Shown here piece by piece: positions 48,922-56,225 of a stretch of 64,000 bases of DNA. The translations under genes and the position numbers were made by a program. The DNA comes from DATHTS01 sp965219305 (GTDB taxonomy: Bacteria; Acidobacteriota; Blastocatellia; Pyrinomonadales; Pyrinomonadaceae): assembly GCA_965219305.1 (NCBI GenBank), contig OZ244725.1, positions 186,001 through 250,000 of the forward strand. The letters run 5' to 3'. The notes under the pieces were generated by a model. The model did not search any database and was not told the origin of the DNA. It saw nothing but the letters and a program-made list of their open reading frames with translations. Each line of letters starts with the position of its first letter. Positions within the stretch are counted from its first letter, which is position 1.

Positions 48922-50211
48922 ATGACAAAAAAAATACTGTTTTCAACACTTGTAATGCTGTTATTTTGCAGCGCGTTCGGAATTTCGGTCAATGCCCAGA
49001 GGTTGTTTCCGAAAAACCTCTCCGGTTCGATAGACGGCGCACCGTTTCGTATTTCCGTTCCTTCCAACTGGAACGGAACTCTGCTGGTTTACGCTCACGG
49101 TTATCGTGATAAAGCGGATCATCCGGGCGAAGTTGATAACCGCGATGCCGACCTCGCACCGAGTCCTGCGTTGGAAGCTGCTTTGCTTGCACAAGGTTAC
49201 GCGCTTTCCGGCTCAGCTTATAAAGACAACGGTTGGGCTGTTAAGGAAGGAATTGATGATTCAAAAAATCTCGTTTTATATTTTCGCCGCCGCGTTGCTC
49301 GACCGGATAGAGTTATTCTTTGGGGTTTTTCGATGGGAACCGTCATCGGTTTTAAAAGTATCGAGCAGGAAGATAGAATTTACGACGGTGCGTTGTGCGG
49401 TTGTGCGGTCGGCGGCGGCGCGCCGAGTTCGTGGGACGCGGCGGGCGATTTGATGCTTGCTTACGATGCTGTTTTCGGTATGCCTGCGGCTTGGGGAACG
49501 CCGGGCGATATTCGTGACGACCTCGATTTTGATACTGAAGTTTTAGCAAAACTCGGTCCCGAATTACAAAATCCCGCAAATTTTCCGAAATTTGAGTTTT
49601 TGCGGCTCGTTCTCGGAACGCCCGGACGCGGAATCACGCCGCCCGCGCCGCCAAATTTTTATCCGAATTGGGTTGTAACCGATATGTTTTTCTCGACCGA
49701 AGCCCGCGCCGAACTCGAACGCCGCGCCGGTGGTCCGGTTTCGCAGAATTTAAATCGGGTTTATACGCTGACCGAAACTGAAAAAGCGTATCTCAACACG
49801 CTCGGCATAACGCCGGAAATCGCCGAAGCATATCTCGCGCAGTTAAATTCACGCCGCGACATCAACGCGCCGACCGCGCCGCGCCGCTATGTCGAGGATA
49901 ACGCGCGTTATTCCGGCAAAATTCTCAAACCTATGTTGACGATTCACACTCTTTACGATCCGCTCGTGCCTGTTTCGCACGAACGCGATTATTCGTTTAC
50001 GGTCACCCGCGCCGCGCGTGAAAATTTACTTTTTCAAACATACACGAACGGCAACGGTCACTGTAATTTCACCGGCGAACAACTCGTCGCCGCGCTGACG
50101 GCAATTACAAATTGGGTTAATACCGGAACAAAACCGACGGCGGCAAATTTCCCGACCGCGCTCGGATTTTTAGATTCGACATTTACACCGCCGCCGCTAA
50201 ATCAACCGTAA
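48922..50211 (+). CDS. Secreted alpha/beta-hydrolase
   Basis: 429 residues with a signal peptide (ILFSTLVMLLFCSAFGISVN). Strand and loop before the nucleophile: GTLLVYAHGYRDKADHPGEV. The nucleophile elbow is ILWGFSMGTVIGFK (Ser in GFSMG). The acid is probably in TIHTLYDPLVPVSHERDYSF, and the His in YTNGNGHCNFTGEQL. A large cap region between (about 180-330) includes ITPPAPPNFYPNWVVTDMFF. The substrate is unknown; an esterase or peptidase role is possible. It is followed by a strong terminator. Confidence 0.85.
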   Translation: MTKKILFSTLVMLLFCSAFGISVNAQRLFPKNLSGSIDGAPFRISVPSNWNGTLLVYAHGYRDKADHPGEVDNRDADLAPSPALEAALLAQGYALSGSAYKDNGWAVKEGIDDSKNLVLYFRRRVARPDRVILWGFSMGTVIGFKSIEQEDRIYDGALCGCAVGGGAPSSWDAAGDLMLAYDAVFGMPAAWGTPGDIRDDLDFDTEVLAKLGPELQNPANFPKFEFLRLVLGTPGRGITPPAPPNFYPNWVVTDMFFSTEARAELERRAGGPVSQNLNRVYTLTETEKAYLNTLGITPEIAEAYLAQLNSRRDINAPTAPRRYVEDNARYSGKILKPMLTIHTLYDPLVPVSHERDYSFTVTRAARENLLFQTYTNGNGHCNFTGEQLVAALTAITNWVNTGTKPTAANFPTALGFLDSTFTPPPLNQP

Positions 50212-50229
50212 ATTCGGGTTGGTTTTATT

Positions 50230-50275
50230 AACAAAATGCGCCGTGCTATTTATAAAGTCCGGCGCATTTTTTGTT
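50230..50275 (+). terminator. Terminator after the secreted hydrolase
   Basis: AACAAAATGCGCCG (50230-50243) pairs with CGGCGCATTTTTTGTT (50260-50275) with T-run, 19 bases after the stop. Confidence 0.88.
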
Positions 50276-50348
50276 AAAATTAGTAAAAAAAAATTCCTGT
50301 TCATTTTACAATTTCTCGATAAATTCGGCAGAATAAAATCATAAAAGT

Positions 50349-51143
50349 ATGGCATTCGCAGAAAACAACGGAACGAAAATCTTTTGGACGGAACAAGGCG
50401 CGGGCGAACCGCTTTTGTTAATTGCAGGTTTAGGCGCGCAGCACAGAACTTGGCGGCGAATCGCGCCGCTTTTGGCGGAAAAATATCGCGTGATTACTTT
50501 CGACAATCGCGGAACGGGCGAAACCGAATTTCCCGCAGATGAACTTTTTACGATTCCGCTGATGGCTTCGGACGCGAAAGCGGTTTTAGATGCCGCAAAC
50601 GTCGAAGCGGCGAATATTCTCGGAATGAGTATGGGCGGAATGATCGCGCAGGAATTTGCGCTTTCGTTTCCCGAAGTGACGCGAACTTTAATGCTGACCG
50701 TAACCGCTTGCGGCGGCAGAAATGCAATTCCCGCCAAGCCGGAAGTTTATTTCGCATTGCAAGGCGGCGGTTCGACTACACCGGAAGAAGCATTTTGGGC
50801 GATGGCGGAATTTATTTACGACAAAAACACGCCGCGCCAAATGCTCGAAGAAGATTTAGATTCGCGCGACGGGCAATTTACCAAACCCGAGAATTTTATG
50901 CGCCAAATGCACGCGATCATCAGTTGGCAGGGAAGTTTCGACCGTCTTTCAAAGATCAATGCGCCGACTCTGGTTTTGCACGGCAAAACCGACCAATTGA
51001 TTCCGTGTGAAAACTCGAAAATTCTCGCCGATGAAATTCCGAATTCAAAACTCGTCGAACTCGAAAATTCGAGCCATATTTTCACGACCGATCAAACGGA
51101 AAAATCCGCCGAAACGATTTTAGATTTTTTGAGCAATAAATAA
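50349..51143 (+). CDS. Cytoplasmic alpha/beta-hydrolase
   Basis: 264 residues, no signal. HG-loop region PLLLIAGLGAQHRTWRRIAP, strand YRVITFDNRGTGETEFP, nucleophile NILGMSMGGMIAQEFALSFP (Ser in GMSMGG), acid in LVLHGKTDQLIPCENSK, and His in ENSSHIFTTDQ. The cap is small. The family includes esterases, epoxide and dienelactone-type hydrolases; the substrate cannot be told. The last 80 bases of this gene are repeated, diverged, at 52023-52102. Confidence 0.9.
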   Translation: MAFAENNGTKIFWTEQGAGEPLLLIAGLGAQHRTWRRIAPLLAEKYRVITFDNRGTGETEFPADELFTIPLMASDAKAVLDAANVEAANILGMSMGGMIAQEFALSFPEVTRTLMLTVTACGGRNAIPAKPEVYFALQGGGSTTPEEAFWAMAEFIYDKNTPRQMLEEDLDSRDGQFTKPENFMRQMHAIISWQGSFDRLSKINAPTLVLHGKTDQLIPCENSKILADEIPNSKLVELENSSHIFTTDQTEKSAETILDFLSNK

Positions 51144-51151
51144 ATCTCGCG

Positions 51152-51484
51152 TTAAGCTTCAAAATAAAGATCATAATGATTGGCGCATTTCGGATTGAAA
51201 TTGGTTTGGCAATTCGGGCAGACCGCCGCGCATCCGAGATATTCCGCAATCGTCAATTGATGTCCGCAGACTCCGCACAGAATCGCGCGTGTTTCGTGTT
51301 CGTCCGTATTCCAAACCTGCGCCGGATGTGTCACCGATTCGGCGTGGCATTCGTAACACGGAAACCAATCGCCGCAGCATTTAAATTTAATGGCGATCAC
51401 ATCAATTTCGCTCTTGTAATGCGAACACCGCGTCTGCGCGTCAACACCGCTGCCGTGAACTTCTTTGCCGTGAATTAAATTCAT
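51152..51484 (-). CDS. CHY zinc-finger protein
   Basis: 110 residues from ATG 51484 (MNLIHGKEVHGSGVDAQTRC). The CHY-type zinc-finger pattern is clear: TRCSHYKSEIDVIAIKFKCC, DWFPCYECHAE, ILCGVCGHQLTIAEYL, and VCPNCQTNFNPKCANHYDLY. These Cys/His pairs fit three zinc sites as in CHY-finger proteins. In eukaryotes the domain accompanies ubiquitin ligases; bacterial stand-alone copies have no known role. It is the first item downstream of the hydrolase, on the opposite strand. Confidence 0.88.
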   Translation of the reverse strand: MNLIHGKEVHGSGVDAQTRCSHYKSEIDVIAIKFKCCGDWFPCYECHAESVTHPAQVWNTDEHETRAILCGVCGHQLTIAEYLGCAAVCPNCQTNFNPKCANHYDLYFEA

Positions 51485-51510
51485 ATCAAGGTTGGTAAAA
51501 CAAGCGAAAT

Positions 51511-51723
51511 TTAAGCGGCAACTTCGACGTATTCGACTTGAATGCACGGTTCGGGAATCGGCAGACCGTCTTCGCGCATTCCGCGCAGGTGAAATTCTAT
51601 CGCTTCGCGGATTTCGCGTTCGGTTTCTTCAACCGTTTCGCCCGTGGCAACACAGCCGAGCAAATCCGGCACATAAGCGGAATAATTATTTTCGGCTTTT
51701 TCAATTACAATCGCGTAACGCAT
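51511..51723 (-). CDS. hicB: HicB-family antitoxin
   Basis: 70 residues. The partial RNase-H-like HicB fold is complete: MRYAIVIEKAENNYSAYVPD, LLGCVATGETVEETEREIRE and AIEFHLRGMREDGLPIPEP. It neutralises HicA. It follows hicA by 23 bases on the same strand, the usual hicA-hicB order. Confidence 0.93.
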   Translation of the reverse strand: MRYAIVIEKAENNYSAYVPDLLGCVATGETVEETEREIREAIEFHLRGMREDGLPIPEPCIQVEYVEVAA

Positions 51724-51746
51724 ATTTTATAAAAATCTCCTGTCAA

Positions 51747-51935
51747 CTATTTCAATCCGGCTTGCCGCAAAATGCTGTTCAAAGTGCCGACCGGTAAATC
51801 GTGATTCGGTTTGCCTGGAACAGTCACGCGCCCTTTTTTCGTCGGATGTTTGAACTGCCGATGACTGCCTTGCGTGGCAGCCAAATACCAACCGTCATCG
51901 TTCAGCATTTTGAGTATATCGCGGACTTTCATCAA
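51747..51935 (-). CDS. hicA: HicA-family mRNA interferase toxin
   Basis: 62 residues. The double-stranded-RNA-binding-like HicA fold has its catalytic His in ATQGSHRQFKHPTKKGRV and the conserved tail PNHDLPVGTLNSILRQAGL. HicA toxins cleave mRNA when free of HicB. With hicB it forms a standard toxin-antitoxin pair. An ATG at 51932 is an equally good start. Confidence 0.93.
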   Translation of the reverse strand: MMKVRDILKMLNDDGWYLAATQGSHRQFKHPTKKGRVTVPGKPNHDLPVGTLNSILRQAGLK

Positions 51936-52022
51936 TTTTTAACTTAACTTTTGTGATGGCAGAAAGCAATAGAAAATTAGAAATTTGGTTGTCGAATTTA
52001 TCGAAATAATTAAAAATTACCC

Positions 52023-52102
52023 CAAAATTCGAGCCATATTTTCACAACCGATCAAACAGAAAAATTAGCCGAAGCGATTGTGATTTTCTTAAGCAATTTA
52101 TA
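52023..52102 (+). pseudogene. Orphan copy of the hydrolase 3' end
   Basis: These 80 bases align without gaps to 51063-51143, the end of the alpha/beta-hydrolase gene (68 of 81 positions by eye). The same frame is open and encodes NSSHIFTTDQTEKLAEAIVI and ends FLSNL-stop, including the catalytic His. The upstream part of a second hydrolase is missing. It is a relic of a paralogue or the original end of the gene left after an insertion. CHY, hicB and hicA lie between the two copies. Confidence 0.75.
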
Positions 52103-53429
52103 AAAGCTCGATAATTGAATAACACCAATTTTTTGTTGCTACAGCTTTAGTCTTATCAAAAGTTGATGTGTGTGCAGCACCATTTCTATAATTATCTACA
52201 TTATGTTTACTTAACAAATGTTTTAAGACATTGAAAGTGTTTGTATTTAGACGATTGGTTATAAATTCTTTGAATTTCCTTAAACCTAATTCATTTCCAT
52301 AATTATTGTTCAAGTTCATGATTTGAAAAACAAACGCCATTTCTCCTAATGTAAATTCTCTAGTTCCAGCGCAATACTTAACAAGATTGTTTTCTCGCCT
52401 CGTCGGATTAGTAACACTGCCAACTATTGAACCATACTGAGCATTAAAAACAGAAAAAATTGCTTTCTTTAATGCCTCTTCAAGTGCTTTGCAAAATTCG
52501 ACTGCGATTGGAGCGTGGTCTAATAGTAACGGATGTTTTTCAAGCAAATACTCTGCGGTTGCTAAGAAATGTAAAACTTCATTGTTTATTGTATTTCCAT
52601 TTAAGTTTACATTGGCAATTTGCTCGTATTTAGTTAAATCAAAGCCTTGAATTTTTTCTTGGATGTAAGCATTGGCTGTAACAAAAAAGTCTTCTGCGGA
52701 GATATCTTTTGAATCTATTTTTTCTCGAAGATTTTTAAGTCCGCTTACAATATTGTGTTCAAAAAGAAGATTCTTATCATATGGATCAATTTCAATTCCT
52801 TCAATGAGATTTTCTTCATCCATCCGTCGAAGAACTTTTGACTTTAGATCTCTTATAATTGTGTTTCCTGGAAATTTCTTGATTCCTTCGTTGCAAAAAA
52901 TTAATGCTTCATCAAAATTATTTTGATCAAATAAATCTTTGGCTTGTAAATAATCACCCATTGAAGATTCGCCAATTATCAGAACAATTTCCTCCAGGAG
53001 TTTAATTCGTATGTCTAAATCAGTTTCCTGACTAAACTCATACTCCAAGTCGGCTAATTTTACTAAGGTATTTTTGCTTCCTGGATTTGCATTGGAAAAA
53101 TAGCCAAAAAGCATCTTGAATTTCTGAAAAATTGGTAAGGATTTTTTAGGATCATTCTTATATTTTTCAAGTTGCTTTTTCGCTTCAAATTTTTTAGCTG
53201 CAATGATTTGTTGTGTTTGATTGAATAACGCCATTTCACGCACATTTCCTTCGTGAAACTCTCTATCACAATATACAAAGACAGGTTTTAGTAAAGTCCC
53301 AATATCATCATAAAATTGCATATAATTTGGACTATAAGGAGGTTCAGTAGAAATATTTTTATTTAATATTTTCTCTATCTCAATATTAAGAGTTGAAATA
53401 AATTGCTCTATATCTTCCTTTGTTTGCAT
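52098..53429 (-). CDS. HEPN-like defence-type hypothetical protein
   Basis: 443 residues, soluble, AT-rich with codon use unlike its neighbours (many AAT, AAA, TTA). The N-terminal two thirds are helical (ELKSK..., SQETDLDIRIKLLEEIVLII; TPR-like EALIFCNEGIKKFPGN). The C-terminal part has a nucleotidyl-associated HEPN look: HAPIAVEFCKALEEALKKAI followed by DNYRNGAAHTS, which fits the Rx4H ribonuclease signature. The family is not recognised. The position beside HicAB suggests a defence role, and HEPN ribonuclease activity would fit. Both are inference. Confidence 0.65.
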   Translation of the reverse strand: MQTKEDIEQFISTLNIEIEKILNKNISTEPPYSPNYMQFYDDIGTLLKPVFVYCDREFHEGNVREMALFNQTQQIIAAKKFEAKKQLEKYKNDPKKSLPIFQKFKMLFGYFSNANPGSKNTLVKLADLEYEFSQETDLDIRIKLLEEIVLIIGESSMGDYLQAKDLFDQNNFDEALIFCNEGIKKFPGNTIIRDLKSKVLRRMDEENLIEGIEIDPYDKNLLFEHNIVSGLKNLREKIDSKDISAEDFFVTANAYIQEKIQGFDLTKYEQIANVNLNGNTINNEVLHFLATAEYLLEKHPLLLDHAPIAVEFCKALEEALKKAIFSVFNAQYGSIVGSVTNPTRRENNLVKYCAGTREFTLGEMAFVFQIMNLNNNYGNELGLRKFKEFITNRLNTNTFNVLKHLLSKHNVDNYRNGAAHTSTFDKTKAVATKNWCYSIIELL

Positions 53430-53467
53430 AAATTTTCACTTGATTAGTCTAAAATTTGTTGAGTGTT

Positions 53468-53743
53468 TTATTTTATTGTGCTTTGAACCTTTCTTTTTAA
53501 CTCAATATCGTCAGATTTGAATTTTTTATTGTCATAAACGAAGTAAAAATATTCTTTTGTTCCAACATTTGTATAGCCGATCAAAGGTTCGATTTCCTCA
53601 TAAGGTTCAAGTGCATGAATAATTCTTTCACAATTTGGAACTGCTATACTTTTAGTTCCGCCCACAACAACAAAACCGTTTTCGATAATTAAATCTACGG
53701 CATTAAACACATTATCTCCTGAAGAAAATATTTTCATGGTCAT
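53468..53743 (-). CDS. Small hypothetical protein next to the HEPN-like gene
   Basis: 91 residues; mixed strands and helices (DNVFNAVDLIIENGFVVVGG, TKEYFYFVYDNKKFKSDDIE). No motif recognised. AT-rich like the HEPN-like gene, 38 bases upstream of it on the same strand. Possibly its partner (an antitoxin or nucleotidyltransferase-like modulator would be expected for a HEPN toxin), but it has no visible nucleotidyltransferase motif, so this is inference from position. Confidence 0.5.
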   Translation of the reverse strand: MTMKIFSSGDNVFNAVDLIIENGFVVVGGTKSIAVPNCERIIHALEPYEEIEPLIGYTNVGTKEYFYFVYDNKKFKSDDIELKRKVQSTIK

Positions 53744-53801
53744 AATTTAAATAAAATAGAAAAATTAAAATTTGTGCGTCTAAAATTAATAATAAAACAA
53801 A

Positions 53802-55340
53802 TCAAACTTTTGTATCAAAAACTTTACCGAAATAATCGGAGATTTCGCTGGACAATTCTTCGCGTTTTCTTTCGTCAATTCCGGCTAATTCTCTGGCTAA
53901 ACCTTTTTTGACTTCAATCTGCATTTGTCTGGCGATTTGGATGCGTTGGGCTTGGGGCGAGCCTGCGCCGTGCATTGATTCGGTGAGATAGCCGACGGCG
54001 TTTCTGCCGAGAGTCATATTTTCGATCAGGCGCAGGATTCGCATACGGTTTTCGGTTGAAACATCGGCGCGTCCTTTTAAGTATTTTTCCAGAAGATGCC
54101 CGACTTCTGCGCTGCGGAAATCTTTTTCAGATGGCAATGTTACAACTAAACCGCCCGCCAAATCCTGCGCGAGACGTCCGATTTCGTAGGGCATTTTCGT
54201 GACGTGATGTTTACAGACGTTGGCGATCATATCGTCGTTTAAATACGCACCGCTTTTCGTCGGTTTCGATTGATAACTCGACGCGATTCCGGTCGCGTAA
54301 ATCGTTTCGTTGAGGTGCGTCATTTCGACGAGTTTGTCTTTGATGTGCGAGACTTTTTCCACTCCGTTGTATTCGGCGATCTGCGCCGCCGCGCCGATCA
54401 TCACGTCGCCGAGACCGCTTTTGCAGACATACGAACGGCGATGATAACAGGTGAATCTTTCGACCAGCATCGAGGCGAATTCCGTTTCGCCGTCCATAAA
54501 AATCAGCGAATTCGGAATGAAAACATTCTCGAAAATAACCATCGCTTCCTGTCCGCCGTAATTGTTATTTCCCGTGTCAATCGTGCCGCCTTCCATCGCG
54601 CGCGTGTCGCACGATTGGCGACCGTAGATGTATGTGATGCCGTCCGCTTCGACCGGAATCGCGCCGACAATCGCGTAATCTTTGTCGTTTTCCGTCAGAC
54701 GCATCGTCGGCATCACGATCAGCCAATGCGAATTTAAACAGCCCGTCTGATGCGCTTTCGCGCCGGAAATATAAACTCCGTCATCGGTGCGTTCGACGAT
54801 GTGAACAAATAAATCGGGATCGGCTTGCTCGTGCGGTGCTTTGCTTCGGTCGCCTTTGACATCTGTCATTGCGCCGCCGATGACGAGATTTTTTGTCTGC
54901 ACTTCTTTGATAAATTCTTTCAGGCGTTCGTGATAATTCGTTTCGCATTTTTCATCAATCTCGAACGTCGTCGAATAAAGCGAATTGAGCGCGTCCATCC
55001 CGACACAGCGTTGAAAACAAGTTCCCGTTAATTGTCCAAGTCGCCGCTGCATTTTGTTCTGCAAAACGACGTTATCTCTGTCCATCACGATATTCAAAAA
55101 ACGATTGACCTTTTCGCCCGTCAGATGGGAAGTCGCCGTTGCAAGTTCCGGTTCACGTTCTGCCAGATCATAAGTTTCCGCAACGGCGTTAATGCTCGGG
55201 CGAATCATCGGATGTTCGACAATATCTTCGACGAGTTCGCCGAAAAGGTAAACTTTTAAGTTTCGGTTTCGCAATGAATTGATGTAATCTTTACTTGTTC
55301 TTATCGACTCCTGAACTTTCATTTTTAGTGCATTTTTCAT
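53802..55340 (-). CDS. 4-hydroxybutyryl-CoA dehydratase / 4-HPA hydroxylase-family flavoenzyme
   Basis: 512 residues of the acyl-CoA-dehydrogenase-like family containing 4-hydroxybutyryl-CoA dehydratase/vinylacetyl-CoA isomerase and 4-hydroxyphenylacetate hydroxylase. A Cys pair GTCFQRCVGMDALN and a later YHRRSYVCKSGLGD resemble the four [4Fe-4S] ligands (two Cys, then His and Cys) of the dehydratase. DPDLFVHIVE and GAKAHQTGCLNSHWLIVMPT are also typical. The presence of these ligands favours a dehydratase over a two-component hydroxylase. It is divergent from a TetR regulator across a shared promoter and operator. Confidence 0.82.
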   Translation of the reverse strand: MKNALKMKVQESIRTSKDYINSLRNRNLKVYLFGELVEDIVEHPMIRPSINAVAETYDLAEREPELATATSHLTGEKVNRFLNIVMDRDNVVLQNKMQRRLGQLTGTCFQRCVGMDALNSLYSTTFEIDEKCETNYHERLKEFIKEVQTKNLVIGGAMTDVKGDRSKAPHEQADPDLFVHIVERTDDGVYISGAKAHQTGCLNSHWLIVMPTMRLTENDKDYAIVGAIPVEADGITYIYGRQSCDTRAMEGGTIDTGNNNYGGQEAMVIFENVFIPNSLIFMDGETEFASMLVERFTCYHRRSYVCKSGLGDVMIGAAAQIAEYNGVEKVSHIKDKLVEMTHLNETIYATGIASSYQSKPTKSGAYLNDDMIANVCKHHVTKMPYEIGRLAQDLAGGLVVTLPSEKDFRSAEVGHLLEKYLKGRADVSTENRMRILRLIENMTLGRNAVGYLTESMHGAGSPQAQRIQIARQMQIEVKKGLARELAGIDERKREELSSEISDYFGKVFDTKV

Positions 55341-55421
55341 CTTTTTACTAATTATTCTAAATTGGTAAAATTGGTAATACCAATTTAATTGTATTAAAAG
55401 TTAATTTTATGTTAAAATCTC

Positions 55422-55450
55422 TTGACAATCGGCATAATTTCGATTAAATT
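55422..55450 (+). promoter_or_regulatory. Sigma-70-like promoter of the tetR gene
   Basis: A perfect TTGACA (55422-55427) is followed after 17 bases by TAAATT (55445-55450). Transcription would start near 55457, within a few bases of the operator palindrome. The next gene on this strand is the TetR regulator. Confidence 0.65.
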
Positions 55451-55461
55451 TAGAGAAATTC

Positions 55462-55473
55462 TACCGAACGGTA
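55462..55473. promoter_or_regulatory. TetR-type operator palindrome
   Basis: TACCGAACGGTA is a perfect 5+5 palindrome with a 2-base centre. It sits just downstream of the likely transcription start of the TetR gene and in the gap shared with the divergent dehydratase. ACCGxxCGGT cores are usual for TetR regulators of acyl-CoA pathways, so autoregulation and control of the divergent gene are likely. Confidence 0.7.
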
Positions 55474-55574
55474 AGTAAAAAAGTAACACAATTTAATCAC
55501 CGAAACAAAATAAATTTTCAACGCCGGAGAATTCACACAAAACATTGGTAGAAGTTTGTAAAAAACAGTTTTGA

Positions 55575-56168
55575 ATGCCCAGAAACGGAACACAAAAAAG
55601 TTCGGATAAAGCGCAGGAAATTTGTCTGACGGCGGCACAAATTTTTTTTACCAAAGGTTACAATGCAACTTCGCTCAATGATATTGCAAGTGCCTTAAAT
55701 ATAACAAAAGCCGCGCTTTATTATTATGTTGAAGGGAAACAGGATTTACTTTATCGAATTATAAAACTCGGTTTGGACAGTGTAAAAGAGGAAGTTTTAG
55801 ACCCGGCGCACGAGATTTCAGATGCGGAAGAAAGACTTCGTTTTATTATTTATAATCACGCGCGACTTTCGGCTGGCGAAAATCACGCGGTCATTATTAT
55901 TTCTCACGAAGTTGACGCATTAAGTTTCCAACAAAAACAGGAAGTTTTAAACCGTCGGCGCGAATACTTCGAGTTTATAAGAAATACGCTCATCGAACTC
56001 GGCGAACAGGGAAGATTAAAGGATATTGATTTGACGACGGCGACTTTTACGATTCTCGGTATGATTATCTGGCTCGCGCGTTGGTTTAGTCCGAGCGGTA
56101 AAATGTCGCTCGAAAAAGTTTGTGAAGATGTTTGTGAAATGGCTTTGCGCGGCGTTTTACGCGCTTAG
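55575..56168 (+). CDS. TetR/AcrR-family transcriptional regulator
   Basis: 197 residues. The N-terminal HTH is ICLTAAQIFFTKGYNATSLN followed by DIASALNITKAALYYYVEGK. The C-terminal ligand-binding half has helices ending MIIWLARWFSPSGKMSLEKV, as in TetR_C_33/KstR2-type regulators of CoA-ester metabolism. It is divergent from the dehydratase and 58 bases upstream of the TonB-dependent receptor gene on the same strand, so the receptor may be in its transcript. The operator is at 55462-55473. Confidence 0.92.
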   Translation: MPRNGTQKSSDKAQEICLTAAQIFFTKGYNATSLNDIASALNITKAALYYYVEGKQDLLYRIIKLGLDSVKEEVLDPAHEISDAEERLRFIIYNHARLSAGENHAVIIISHEVDALSFQQKQEVLNRRREYFEFIRNTLIELGEQGRLKDIDLTTATFTILGMIIWLARWFSPSGKMSLEKVCEDVCEMALRGVLRA

Positions 56169-56225
56169 AAAAATGCAATTTTATTTAATTTTAGAAAGAT
56201 GATTTTCGGCAAAGGAGATATTTTT

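Noticed and set aside
48707..48949. Minus-strand 80-codon frame upstream of the secreted hydrolase
   Set aside because: It overlaps the hydrolase start, ribosome site and promoter and has Phe/Lys-rich composition expected of AT-rich non-coding sequence.
54270..54737. 155-codon frame antisense to the dehydratase-family gene
   Set aside because: Basic, low-complexity shadow; no start context or homology seen.
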